In this document: positions 24,256 to 37,000 of the stretch, piece after piece | Numbering within the stretch: the first letter of the stretch is position 1 | Layout: every line of letters starts with the position of its first letter | Assembly: GCA_905250025.1 (NCBI GenBank) | Contig: CAJNOJ010000122.1 | Span: forward strand, 186,001-250,000 | Direction of reading: 5' to 3' | DNA from: Adineta ricciae | Lineage: Eukaryota; Rotifera; Eurotatoria; Adinetida; Adinetidae | DNA: 64,000 bases | Program-made: the position numbers and the translations under genes | The notes under the pieces: generated by a model | The model's input: only the letters and a program-made list of their open reading frames with translations | Told to the model about the DNA's origin: nothing | Databases searched by the model: none

Positions 24256-24990
24256 TTATTTACGTCGAATTTTGTCTAATTCTAAACGATAAGATTCCAT
24301 TTGTTCGATAAGTTGTGGATCACATGATACTGATGAAGATTTCATTTGTTGAATCTCATTGACTAATTCGAAATATGTTTCCGAAGAACAAATTCCATTG
24401 GATAATTGTACTTCACAAGCACATTTACGAAGTTGAATTAACACTCGTTCAGGTTCATTGAATGCTAATGTTAAACGCGATCGTTCGACACCTGTTCAAA
24501 ACGCAAAGCATCGAAAAAAAAAGCGATTATAGTTCTTTTCTTTACCTTCTGTGTATGAACGCAAAGCCGATTGAAGGATAATTTGTTTTGTCGCTGGTCT
24601 TGCAATCGAAGAATTAAAGAAAAGAAAGTCCGCACGTTGTCGCAATGTGTAAATAATATCTAAATCTTCATTGAGCGTCGAAGCGAGGAAATAATTATCG
24701 ATCATTTCAACAATATCACTACAAAGATAATCGATTTCGTTTTCAATCGATTCCAAGTATTCCAGTTCGATCTTCTCTTTCAATCCTGTGGAAATCAATT
24801 TCCAATACGATTTGAAGTTGAAATCAAGAATAAGTTTCTGGTAAGTCGAGTAAACCGTCTGACGATCATTCGGAGGAATATCGCGAAAGGTTGTTAAATA
24901 AGTTTTCGAGATGGAGATGATATCTTCGGGTCGATTAGCGCAAAGAGCAAGAGAAATTCGATCTCGGAATTCAAGTAAATCATCTCCCAT
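24256..24990 (-). CDS. Divergent 14-3-3-like protein
   Basis: Two exons (24990-24546, 24491-24256) join in frame to give about 226 all-helical residues. The order of segments follows 14-3-3: a paired N-terminal helix region, RQTVYSTYQKLILDF with KSYWKLIS (14-3-3 helix 3), LKEKIELEYLESIENEIDYL (the YREKIETELRDICN helix), DIIYTLRQRADFLFF (the KVFYLKMKGDYYRYL helix), and RLTLAFNEPERVLIQL (the GLALNFSVFYYEI helix). The residues that contact phosphoserine in canonical 14-3-3 (the Lys/Arg pair of helix 3 and the Arg-Tyr of DYYRY) are not preserved; the latter reads DFLFF. If the call is right, this is a 14-3-3 fold without standard phosphopeptide binding. It lies 208 bases after the chitinase gene on the same strand. 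Confidence 0.55.
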
Positions 24991-25008
24991 CTAGAGAAGA
25001 AAAAGATT
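24991..25008 (-). other. Splice-acceptor-like site abutting the 14-3-3-like ATG
   Basis: On the minus strand a T/C-rich tract ending in TTCTCTAG directly touches the ATG at 24990. This is a strong-looking 3' splice site with no upstream coding exon of the same gene, so trans-splicing or a 5' UTR intron is likely. Confidence 0.5.
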
Positions 25009-25198
25009 TGTATGACAAACAGATCAAATTGAAATTTATTTGATTGAGTTAAAAATTACAAAAAGCAAACATCAATGAAAGGAATGAGATGTCGATCTCG
25101 ATGGTTTCGTGTTGTTTAGATGAGATTTAATAACACCAAGTAAAACAGAAAGAAAATATCTAAAATCGGAGAGAGCTTTTCAGAATATTTTCGTTCAT

Positions 25199-27179
25199 TC
25201 ATTGAGCCTTACTGTGTTTTACTTGAGTCATTTTCGAATGGAGATGTTCACTTGTGACAGTAACATTCTCATCTGAACATTTCTTATTTCTATCCGCAAG
25301 ATGCTCAGGTAAGATCAGTAGCTCGCGCTTTGCTGCATTAAAAATCGGAAAGGGTCCTTCATGACAAGTTTCGCCTGTTTTATCATCGAGATCGAGAGAC
25401 CAAATGATCACACCGCCATATCCATGATCTTTCAAGAATTGCATCTGAATTTTTCCAAAAAAAGGAATAGTTTTTTGTTTTTCGTGAACGTCTTTGTAAG
25501 TTTACTTTGAGTGTGACACTACGAACGTTATCGAAGCCAATCCATAAACTTTTACTTGCGACATAGGGCACACTCATCTGTCGATGCCAAAACACACGAT
25601 TACTTGGATTATTTTGTAATAATTCACATATCTATGAACGTGACATATACATTTCTTTCTATGAAATAAAAGTTTACTTCGTAATAAGCTAAAACTCCCG
25701 CTTCTCGTGTGTATTTTCCTGCTTCAGCTGCACTTGCTTTCACGCCGATCGACGATTTCTTCTTCGAGACTGGTTTACCATTATTCATACCCGTTTCTCC
25801 AAATAATGAAAAGGCTCGTCCTAAAACAAAATCTTCCCAATGCCAAATCTCCAAAAACACGAGAATAAACCATAAGCCGAAAGGCCAATATTCAATTTCT
25901 CTTTCGGACAACCGAGTTCTTCCCACACATGCATTGAACTATTTATATTCCATTCACGAAACTTCTTCCGTTCATTTCGCATCGCATACAATGGACTATT
26001 ATGTCCGGTTTTACCGTCCCAACTACCATGATAATCATCTATTTGAACACATAGGTACAAATTCAATTCGATCATAGTTCAATGATTTCTTACAAGTCAT
26101 CACAGAGACGAAATCAAAATATCTATTAGCAAAGACAAGAATGTGATTGAAGAAAATAGAGGAGTGTTCTTATACTTGCAAACTTCTTCAACTTCATAAC
26201 CAGCTTCAATTCGATGCCGCGCTGCAGCTAAAAGAAAATGGTTTTCGTATATAAATGTGATGTTCTTTGGTGAATCAAATACCTGTAGCACAAGTTAGTA
26301 GAAGTTTTTCTTGGCCCGTTCGTTCGGCTTCACGTTTGAACACTCGACTTAATTTCTAAATTTTTCATAACAAATAGCTGTTCGATATTTCATTTGGAAG
26401 AAGAATTCATTTACTTTGACTAATTTCGTGTAACCGGTTTTTGAATGAGGTTCAGCACCTTGATCTTTCGCTCCTGGATATTCCTATGTCAATAAAACAT
26501 TCGAGTTTAGCTCATCTATGTAACATACATTCATTTACCCAATCTAAATCTAATCCATCGAATTTATTATCACGTAGGAATTTCACACTATTCTTGACAA
26601 ACGTTTTTCTACATCGATTAATCAAATCAATCGTTATGTTGAGTTTTGTTTCTCGACAAAGAAATCTTACATATTTGCAGCACTTTTCGATACTTCATTA
26701 AAACCACGCGATGCATGTGTCCATCCTCCCACACTGAGAAGGACACGAAGATCAGGATTGGCTTCTTTTAATTTCAATATCCGTTCGTACATGCCCTTCG
26801 AATTCGCTGTCCAACCTTTCAAATCATCTTCTTCGTACGGTGCGATGTTCAAGCTTTCTAAAACTTTTCCGAAAGCAAAATTGATATGTGTACATAAGAA
26901 TGGATCGATATCCTCAGGAGTTAAACGACTGATATTATCATATCGCTTTGCGGCCCAATTTGCAAAATAACATCTGGAAATCGATAGTTAATTAGGAGAA
27001 AATACAAAGCAAAGACCATCTTACACGCGTCGATAGACAAACGTTGACTCTGCTGATGTTTCATTCTGACAATCCGCTCGAACTAAAGAGATGATATTGT
27101 TTGGCTTCTAAAAATCAAACCATGACTTACTCTGTTGAATTGTGAACGATAGAAGAAATATGAAAATACTTGTCGTCAT
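25199..27179 (-). CDS. GH18 chitinase
   Basis: This is a multi-exon gene whose product starts with a signal peptide (MTTSIFIFLLSFTIQQ) and enters the GH18 barrel at VCYFANWA. The family strands are present: HINFAFGK, LRVLLSVGGW, the catalytic FDGLDLDWEYPG (DxxDxDxE intact; the final E is read across an intron), YVNIMTYDYHGSWDG, a GRAF turn after an intron, and GVIIWSLDLDD near the end. The acid/base Glu and the MTYDYHG Tyr are kept, so hydrolytic activity is expected, on chitin of food, cuticle-like layers or egg shell. After the barrel there is only a tail of about 60 residues (ending HSKAQ), with no Cys-rich chitin-binding CBM14 domain. The start at 27179 is supported by the signal peptide and a GTAAGT donor after the first 50 bases. 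Confidence 0.9.
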
Positions 27180-27723
27180 TGTATATGAATGAATAATAGT
27201 AACTAAGTCGTTGTTTATTGATGGTCATCGTTCGTTCGATGAAGTTAAATCAATCCCGTTCTAATCTCTTTTTTCTCTTTCGTTTTGTTTATACACAGAA
27301 CGAGTGTGATGTTTGCAAACAAACGGTTTAGATCATCGAAGTTGACAGAGAAGGAAGATCGTTCGGTAAAGAGAAGAAAACTCCGTTTTACAGACAATTG
27401 TTCAATTTTTCGTTTCGTCCACAAAATCAGGTATGAACGAATAGGATTTCCAATATGCGCGTGAATGACTAGCGCCATCTATATGTGTTTTGTATATATG
27501 TTGATTGAACAATATTTATTTGCGATTCGAGATTGTTTTCAATGATTGAAACGTTTAGTAAAAAAAATTAGTGACATGAAAATGAGTGATTGTCGTTTAT
27601 TTGTCAAAGTCATCTTCGAGTAAAGGAGACAGGTCGTATTGAAGAAAACAAAACTTGACTGAGCAAGTACTTATTTTTATTTATTTTTTTATTGATCGGT
27701 TCTATCGCTACTCGTTGAATGAG
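27180..27723. promoter_or_regulatory. Divergent promoter region, chitinase / TFIIS
   Basis: About 540 AT-rich bases separate two divergently transcribed genes. It should hold both promoters, but no specific motif was identified. Confidence 0.4.
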
Positions 27724-29010
27724 ATGGCTGAAGAAGAAATCGTGAAAATCAATCGAAAATTACAAAAAATGATCGACAAATCCGATGTCGTATGTCGTCA
27801 CCAGTACTTTTTTTCCTTCGATCTAATAAATAAACCTAGGATGAAAGCATCGCTCGGGATTTACTCGGTCGTTTACAAGAATCACGTATTACACTAGGTA
27901 TCTTACAAAAAACGGGTATTGGAAAAACAGTCAACAATTTACGAAGATTGATTGCAAGTGAAGATGTGTCAACTATTGCCAAAGGTCTTTTGAAAAATTG
28001 GAAAAAACTTGTACCTGGTAAGGTTTTGACACTTTAACTTTGTTTATTTATGTGTTTTGTGAAGAAACAACAGCGGCAAATAAAGATGAGAAGCAAACGG
28101 CATCAGCAAGTGGTAGTAGTAATAATAATAGTCAAAATTCTCAAGAAACAAATGTAAGTAGTGGAAAAAATAGTGATTCAAGCAAAGCATCAGAACGACA
28201 ACCGTCGAAAAGTGCTTCTTCAACAAGTAACTTTACGGGTTTACAGACTAAAGATGATGTTCGGTAAAAAGAAAGAAGAGTCATTAAGTCTTTTCGATTT
28301 ATTCATCTCCTTGTAAAGATTGAAATCACGTGATCTCTTAGCTGGAGCATTGTCCATGGTGGAGTTACCGGAAGGTTCTGCCGATCCAGTTGAATTAGCA
28401 GCACGATGTGAAGACGGTACGGTCTCAATAGAACTCTTTTTCTTCATAGAAAAAGCATTGTTCGTTTTCAGCGATTTATAACGAATTAAAAGATACAAGT
28501 GTGAAATATCGCAATCGTATCCGCAGTCGTGTAGCAAATTTAAAAGATGCAAAGAATCCTAATCTTCGTATCAACGTTCTTCTCGGTTTGATAACTCCAG
28601 AACGACTTGCTATTCTCACCGCCGAAGTTTGTGACCTATTTAAACATAGCAAATGACGTTTGTTTTTCTTCCGAACATAGGAAATGGCAAGTGATGCACT
28701 GAAACAAGAACGGACGAAATTAACCGGCCTTGCTATTAATGAATATCAATTGGCGACAGATGAAGGCACGGGTACAGATCTCATTCAATGTCGACGGTAA
28801 AAGAATGATTCGTTGATAAGTTGACTGAATGAAATATGAAATGATTTTAGTTGTAAACAAAATAATTGCGCGTATACAGAAGCTCAAACGCGAAGTGCGG
28901 ATGAACCAATGACATTATTTGTTTTTTGTAAAAACTGTGGAAATCGTTGGAAGGTAAAGATAGACAAGGCAATTGATGTCTATTTAGTTTGTTTTCCTTT
29001 TCAGATGTGA
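27724..29010 (+). CDS. Transcription elongation factor TFIIS (TCEA-like)
   Basis: TFIIS rescues backtracked RNA polymerase II by stimulating transcript cleavage. The N-terminal domain I ([16 protein letters not shown], then [20 protein letters not shown] and [15 protein letters not shown]) is followed by a Ser/Asn/Lys-rich linker. Next come domain II ([51 protein letters not shown]) and the C-terminal zinc ribbon with CRRC and CKNC pairs. The catalytic acidic hairpin RSADEP is intact. About seven short introns are present; the last exon supplies only a Met and the stop (29005-29010). The start at 27724 was preferred because domain I begins right there. The alpha-SNAP gene follows 155 bases downstream on the same strand. 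Confidence 0.93.
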
Positions 29011-29134
29011 GAAAATATCGAAATAAATCCAACCGTCGATGGTTTATCTCAATTCTTCTTTTTTCTTTTTGTAATTAGAAATATTCAGATTTATATTCAT
29101 CTGAAATATTCAAATCAAATATTTCAAAAATTCA

Positions 29135-29148
29135 GTTTTGATTTTCAG
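29135..29148 (+). other. Splice-acceptor-like site upstream of alpha-SNAP
   Basis: GTTTTGATTTTCAG ends 17 bases before the alpha-SNAP ATG and 138 bases after the TFIIS stop. It looks like a 3' splice site without a matching upstream coding exon. Confidence 0.4.
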
Positions 29149-29165
29149 ATTTTTTGAAACTAACC

Positions 29166-30096
29166 ATGGCCAGTAAATCGAATAAATCAGCAGCTCAATT
29201 AATGACTGAAGCAAACAAAAAAGCCAAAGCTGCCAATGGCTTTTTCCAACGAATGATGGGATCGGGCAGTGGGGCCACTGATGATGCAAGAGAACTTTAC
29301 ATTCAAGCAGGAAATGCCGCACGCGCTGAAAGTGATTATCCTACAGCAGTTGAAGCTTATCAACGAGCGCTCGATTTAAGTACAGAAGATTACGAAAAAG
29401 CTCAAATGTACGAAGCAATTTCTTCATCGTACAAGATGTTTGATGTTCCTCAAGCTGTAGCGCCGTTGATGCGCGCAGCGGAGTTGAACATGAGCCAAGG
29501 TAAATGGGCGATGGCTTCACAAATCTTAGAAAAAGCTGCTGAATTGCATGAACAAATGAATAACTTTGAACCGATGATGAAATGTTTACGAGAAGCATAT
29601 CGATTTTTAAAACAAGAAGGACAAAAGTCAGCGGCGAATCGTGTGCAAAAGAAAATGGCGGAGACACTCGTCTTACAACATGAACATATTCAAGCTCAGC
29701 AAGAATACGAAGAAATGGCGGACAAAACAAAAGATGATGGAATGTTAAAATTCACTTCAAAAGACTATTGGCTAAGGTAAACTCATTAAAAACAACTCTT
29801 TTCTCACTTTAAAGCACGAATATTTCAGAGCAACGATGTGTGCGTTGTGCATTGACATTGAAAATGCAAATACGGCCTTGAATAGATACTTACAAGATAA
29901 TCCGTTATTCGAAGAGCGTTCTCTCGAAGTAAAATTGATTCGACAATTAATGGCGGACATTGAAGAACAGAATAAAGAAGCTTTTTTAAAACATTTCGAC
30001 GATACACCATTAACACCATTACGTGCAGATCGAATATTTCGGTCGCTGATCGATGATATTGCCAAGAAAATCAATGGAGATGTTGATCTCAAATAA
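29166..30096 (+). CDS. NAPA: Alpha-SNAP (NSF attachment protein)
   Basis: Two exons (29166-29776, 29829-30096) give 292 residues, the normal length for alpha/beta-SNAP, which recruits the ATPase NSF to SNARE complexes after membrane fusion. The fold is a series of TPR-like helical pairs: ARELYIQAGNAARAESDYPTA, QAVAPLMRAAELNMSQGKWA, and DGMLKFTSKDYWLRATMC. The LKFTSKDYWLRATMCALCID and KLIRQLMADIEEQN blocks match alpha-SNAP more closely than gamma-SNAP. The N-terminus has the usual ANGFFQRMMG membrane-contacting region. The ATG sits in a good context (ACCATGG). The C-terminus ends GDVDLK, comparable to the acidic-Leu end that stimulates NSF. AATAAA-like sequence lies near 30113. Confidence 0.9.
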
Positions 30097-31030
30097 ATCA
30101 TGACGAAATATTCAATAATAAACCATTCTTCTCATTTTTTTTTAAATCGATTTTGTCTTTGTATGTGCAATGTAGTATTTTAATCATCTCTCATTGTCAT
30201 TTATATTTATATGCAGATATTTACATATATGCGGGGAGTTAGAGTCATTCCATGTGCCATTTTATGTTTAGAGTATCGAACCTTTTCCCAGTGTTTCGTT
30301 TTGTTATTGTCTTTTATTTATATATTACAATAATATCTTTATGAATAATTTTTTAAAGAAATAAATCGACTAAAATCAAGAAAATTATCAATGATTTTTT
30401 TCTCTTGAAATGTTCAATTAGAATTAACGCCTGGTTGAATGGTTTAACAAATTGATTTATCGCAATAGACGAAGTTTGGAATGATGCGTACAGACACAAA
30501 ATGCGATCAATAGACGTTTCTTTCAACGACTTGATTTTCTTATTAAAACACTTCGAAGTAACATAGATCCGAAATCTATAGAAAAGTATACCTTATGGAT
30601 GGATTTTATTTTAAGTAAAATTCGATTTGCAGCGATCGACTAGATCAAATTAACGATGATATACGTTTGTAGGAATAATTTATCAGTTCGTTTTCCATTC
30701 ATCATGTCACGTGAGTGTGGTATTACAACATAATCCACAAATACTTGACTGATTCTTTTGTTTTATTTACTATTCAACACGGATTGTTCAAGGAATTCTC
30801 TTGTTTTCAGTTGGATAGAATTCTAACGTAGTTAGTCCATCGAAGTAAATTCAATTACAATGAAATGTTTTCACTCTTCTTCATGTGGGTCTATATTATT
30901 TGATTTCATTTTTGTATTCATAAATAAATGGTCAAGAACGTGAAAGACCAACGAGGAAAAAGAAGAATCATATACAAAGAAATAGAGGCCAGACGTTTGG
31001 AAAAAAAGAAGTACCATTTAATGCACACGA
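30097..31030. other. Convergent 3' spacer, alpha-SNAP / SARA
   Basis: About 930 AT-rich bases with polyadenylation-like AATAAA elements and T runs. No coding sequence supported. Confidence 0.4.
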
Positions 31031-34000
31031 CTAATCAATTAAATAAAAGACAAGTTCAAGAACAAGCGTTGGAGCTGAACGTGAGATATTGTCTGATGCT
31101 TTCATTACAATTGGGATCATATGATCGTCAAGTTGACTAAGAAAGAACGGTGATAATTGTTCACCATTTGAACCGGCTAAATATGAAGCCTAAAACAAAG
31201 AATAAACAGAAATTTTTACTTGGAATAAAAACAAAGTTTTTTTTCCTTACATTTTCTCGATCAATTGTCACCCGTAAACCTAATTTACGATATTTCGCTT
31301 CGACAAGCATATCAATAAAAGGTGTTAAGGCTTGTGTAAAAGCTTTTGCAAGTGAATCAGCTAAACGTGTTGGATCAAAAGATTCATTATTATTCAAATG
31401 ACATTCAATAAAAAACAAATCCGTCCATCGGATTCGAAATAATGGCGAACGTTGCCCAGCATAATGAATACGAGAATTACGAATTCCATCCATCGGAAAA
31501 TGATCAATCGGTGAACGAACTCTACACGAAAAAGCGAGTTGAACAACTTTCTCTCGTTGGTAAAGAACAATTTACCCTCGATTAACATCATTATCCTCAT
31601 CAATCCAGATAAATTCTACTAACTGTTCACTTGAACTTCTTTTAACAACATTTCCGTCTTTTTGTTCATCGGTAACAATCGCTCTTGCTTTTGCTAATAT
31701 CGCATAGTCTTTTCTCTCTCTTAAACATTGTTTAAGCACTTTAAGTGCATCACCATCGATTTGCAACATAATTCCGTCTTCAATTGAATTGACTTTTGCG
31801 TTTAAATTATTGGATGAAAAACTTCCACCAGTTTGCGTGTCCAATGGCGAACTTGATGGACTATCACGAGAACGAAGACTTGCATTAATCACAAGAAAAT
31901 TTGCACCAATCATGATTTGTTCATTATTGCAATCGGCCGACGAAAAGATTCGCGTTTCGTATTGTTGATCTGCGCAGTTTTGGATTGTAACGAGATGTTT
32001 CGAATGAATTTGACGATTAACATTCATTATACCGAAACTTAATGCATGTGGGCTACTTTGATCGAGTGATTTAAGTATGTCATCATGACGATTGCGCGGA
32101 ATACGTACTGACACGGAACCTTGAGTACCAACTGATATGATCAGACCACGTATAGTAGGTAAAACATAAGTAAACGAACGAAAATCCTATTGGAAAGAAA
32201 AACAGACCACATTTCGGATGTTAAAATCAAATAAAATCAATATTTACACAAAGTAAACTCATTATTGTATGTTGAGTATCACTAAAAATAGCATCGCGAT
32301 TGATTATACTAAATAATGGCCATGGATAGCCTAAGAAACATCTGTATTAGTAACGAAAATAGAATGTTGGTTTTCATACTTTGATATTCATAGCCTAAGC
32401 GAAGTAAAAGTCTCAATGGAAAACACTGAGCAGTCGGTAATTCTAATCGATCAATGAGAATACCAAATAGATACGGTGCATCCGGAAATAAACTATATGA
32501 CACTGTTGAATCAGCGAAGTAAAGAAATCCGGCAGTTGTCGATGATGTGAGAAATGTTGAAGATTTTGATGATAACGATAAACCCAAATGGCGAACAAAT
32601 GAACCTGAAATCAGATACATTATGCTTATTTTCGAAGTGATAAACGTTTTGTATGAACCTCGAGTTGCATCTTCGTATATCTGATGGATGTGATTAAGAA
32701 TATCGGATATGAGTTCGTTTGCATCGGTTAAATTATCATCGAAAATGAAAATAAGTTCATCTTGTGCAATCGTACATAGACCACGGGTTGAAAATATCCA
32801 ACAACGTTTTGTATTTCGAGTTAAATAGCAATCGACTAAAGAAATTCAAAGTAAATATTTGATGAAAAACAATCCTAATCTCATTCATTACAATTATCAA
32901 CGATTTTACTCATTACCATCAAATTACTATGAATACGAAACTCCACTGGCGGTTCATTTTCATCTAAAGTCATCAATCACAATTCAAATCTATTCAATGC
33001 TTAATTCCAACCTGTTAATCGTCGAATTCGATCTTCAAGTTCTTCGCTTGTTAATGTTTCTACATGAAACAAATCACAAATTTATGTATATTGACTTAGA
33101 CTTCTCAAATCCTACCTGATTTGAATAATGTTGCTTGATTTGGATCATTTTCATTCGTACGTGTTTTATGTGCTGATAAGATGTTATTTGTTGCCACTGT
33201 TGCAGCAGCGGCGACTGTAGACGTAGGTACCTGGTCACCGGGTTTGATTCCATCGTCAAATGTGACTGATTTTTTATGTTCCGAGCCTTGTCTACCAACA
33301 GAATTTATTCCTGTTGCTGCTGCTGCTGAAACAGATGCACCTGAAATAGATTCACAGAAGGAGAATAGAGAGAATTTTTAACACTGTTTACAAAAAAAGT
33401 TTTCTTTTGAATTGAATATCTTTATATATTTCAACATAAAAAGGTGAGATAGAGAGAAAAGGCAAAAATATGAAGGTTATTTATGAATTTTTCTTGAGAG
33501 CATAGATCACGACAGCATTTTCTAGGCTTCTCTTATTAAAATCTAAACTTGCAAAAAATTGTGAACAAGAGATCGAAGGAAGTTGTAGGAAATCGTATTG
33601 AAATAACCTTCGTGTACAAAAGAGTATCAAGAGAAGCGTATATATATATAGAAAGAGAAACAGTGTTGCTGGCATGGTAGTCGAACAGAAAGGGCTTTAT
33701 TATTTCGTTTAAACTCCACATACACATTTCTTTTCACTTTTCTAACTCTCATACTCTTCCTCCTCTTTCATTTCGGTTTATTCCAGATTCAATTCAATTT
33801 TTTCATTACAAAATGGGAACCACATATGATTACTCATATGATTACAATGTTCGAGATTCGAATAAAAATAATCGAGCCCATGCGGGTGTTTCTCGTGGAA
33901 CTGAACATACTGGTCAGCATACTCAACGGACCACTGGCCATCAGAGTCTCCCAGGTGCAACGTTTAATCGATCGAGTAACATCGATCCATTACTAAATCT

Positions 34001-37000
34001 TCAACATGATCGTATATGGAATAAACTCTACGATCCAATCGGTACGAGCAAAGCAACGCACGAAGCGGAAATACAGGTTCGTTCTACCACTTTCTTCTGG
34101 TTGTCAAAATATCGACAATATTCTGAATGATAGTTAATTTTTGTTTATATCAACGACAAATCTCAAATATCATTCTTAACAATTTTCTTTCTTTCTCGTT
34201 TTAAATCGGGAATAACATTGTATTTGATTTGTCGTGACAACGAAGAGAAACATATATATACACATATTCTGTCACTAGGGGTAAAAGTAAAATGTTGAAA
34301 GAACAAGAGAAAAAAACAGAATCTGAAATTGTGAAGGTGAAACCACATGAGAACAATGCTTCTTGTTCTCTTTTCTATTCTTCTCTAATTAATTGTCACT
34401 TTATTCGTCGATATTTGAAAAAAAAACGATAGATGCGAATATGACCAACAGTAGAATAGGAAAAAAAGAAAACGCCGGTTTCTTAGCAAATTTCTCTTGT
34501 CATTTTTTCAACGATACAAAGGAAAGAAGAAGAAAAAAACGAGCAATTACGTATACAGAAGAAATTCCATTTTCCTCGTTTTTTATTTAACAATTCTTTT
34601 CACACTGGTCTCAATCATATTTGAAAAAGAACCGAGTGTAAAGAAATCGAATACGCCGAGGTAAAAATGCAAGTTAAACTCTCACTAGTGATATCACTTA
34701 TCAGACATCCATACGCACATAAACCACTCAGGCAAACATCAGCATGTTTTTCAGCGAAGATAGACGGACGCCGTTCGAACATGTACGATTTTCAGCTTCC
34801 TCGCTTGGGCTTCTGCTTTTGTCTAACAATGTGATTTCGAGGGAAATTATTTTGACTTCTTTTTTTTTAACAAGAAAATGGCTCGTCGACAAGATCGTAA
34901 AGTCATTAAAATCGAAGCTGCTTACGGTTCCGATCGACAAACGCTGATTGTTAAACGTGATTACGATTTGCGTGTACGTGATGTCCAGGAAGATGCATCG
35001 AAAGCATTCAAAATGCCTCTTGAACAAATAATACTTTACTGGAAGGTAAATAATCGTTTTAAATAACTTTCTTACGTCATAAATACTTCTCTTTAGGGGC
35101 GAAATATTTGTAACACACCGAATGAACTTTTAGAAACATTAGGAATTGAAAACAATCATCAAATGCGTGTTTGCAGAGAAGATGATCCCGCGCAACAAAA
35201 CAGACGTCGAGAATTACTTTCTAATCAGCAACCGCTATCATCAAACACTTCGTACAATCAACAGCAACAACTACCGCCATTACAAATGTCCAATCAATTT
35301 CAACAGCAGCAACAACAACAACAACAATTCAATCCTAGTCTATCGTAAGCGATTCATCATTGAAATTATTCTCTTTTTCTCCTTCTCGAACGACAGCGTA
35401 AACGTGAAGAGCACTTTTCTTATCCAATAAAAAAAGACATTTTCAAGTAGTCTCTATTAAGCAAAGTAACTTTCACACGTGATCTTTATCTTCCATTTCT
35501 TCTCTAGAGCTAATTATTATCAACAACCAATACAAAATCAAACGATTACACCACCGAATGCGACAACATTCCTTCATAATTTACAAATCGGCATGGGCGA
35601 TCGTGTCGAAGGTCTTGTCATTGGTCGACCATATCCATCAACGATCTACGACTTACAAATTGAGTTACAACAACGCTTCAATATACCAATTCACGAACAG
35701 AATTTGTCTTATAACGGTACCTTATTAACACAATATCCACCAGACACACCATTGGATAGTATCGGTATTGTTAATAATTCATTCGTTTCACTATGGGTTC
35801 GAAATTCAGTACCAAATATACAACCACAAGCACAGTACTATGCTGATGGCCCACAGACAGGATACAATGAGACATCACCAAGGTAAGCAAAACAAAGAAA
35901 ACGAACCGATATATCTCCGAGATATTGCATAGTAGAATGGACAATAATAATGAAACGATACAAAATAATGGAAATCAAGACGTATTAAAAATCGAAGTAT
36001 TCCATGGTGAATAGTTTCGCTTGGTTTCATTATTTTGCTAATTGTTTATCTTGTTTAGGTTCTGATCGACATATCCTTATTCTACGTAGTACAAACAATT
36101 TACGTATTGGGGATCTAATGGAAGAATTACAACGAATCACTACAGTTCCTGTTCAGAATCAGAAACTGTTCTTCCGTGGTCAGGAATTACAAAATATGAA
36201 GGATCGCACGTTACGTGAAGCTGGCATTGATAATAATGCTCAAGTTCGACTAATTGGCGATCCATCGCGAGCTCGATACGAGCCAATGATTACCAATAAT
36301 CGAACAAATTAAGATGAAAACGTTCGAACAAGAAGAACAAACCTAAAAACATATTTTTTTTTCTATTATTCTTGTTATTCAATCCCCTCTACACCTTGAA
36401 TAAAGCGATTTTGTAAATACAAAACCTTGCCATCATCTCTTTTTCATTCTGAAAATATCTCTGGCGCCATAGTCTTTCATTGATTAGTAACGAAATGACT
36501 TCCAACACGACATCGACACATTGTATGAAATTGCAAGTCCAATACGGTTCGGATTTTTACGAACTTTTATTAACAAGTAAAGAGAAAAAGATTTGCATAG
36601 AACAAGTTCTTGAAGAAATTGAAAAACGACTCAAAGTACCGAAATGTCATCAAATCTTAATGTACAAAGGACAACGTTTGGACCAGAAAGCGAAAACAAA
36701 TCTCGATGAGCTCTACATCTTTAATAATAGTAAAATCATTCTAACACGGACACCAAAACAGCTTCTTGACGAACAAAGTTCATCAATCCAATCACCCAAA
36801 GAAAAGAAAATCATCGATACAAACAAAGAAGACAATCAGAATGTGGAACATTCGATAAATAAACAACAATCAGTACCGACAAAGCAAGAAATGCATTCAC
36901 ATCCAATCGGTTTCACTCCCGAACCAAACAAAACTTATGAGTAAAGATTTTCCAATCAAAAGAATTCATTTTTCAAATGTTTTTTTCTTTCAATTAAGAT

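Noticed and set aside
30928..31140. Lys-rich 70-codon plus-strand frame
   Set aside because: It is the opposite-strand shadow of the last SARA exon (31190-31031) and its 3' flank.
33074..33381. Frames on both strands near the SARA exon at 33340-33116
   Set aside because: The correct minus frame encodes KKSVTFDDGIKPGD and splices in phase; the other frames are shadows.
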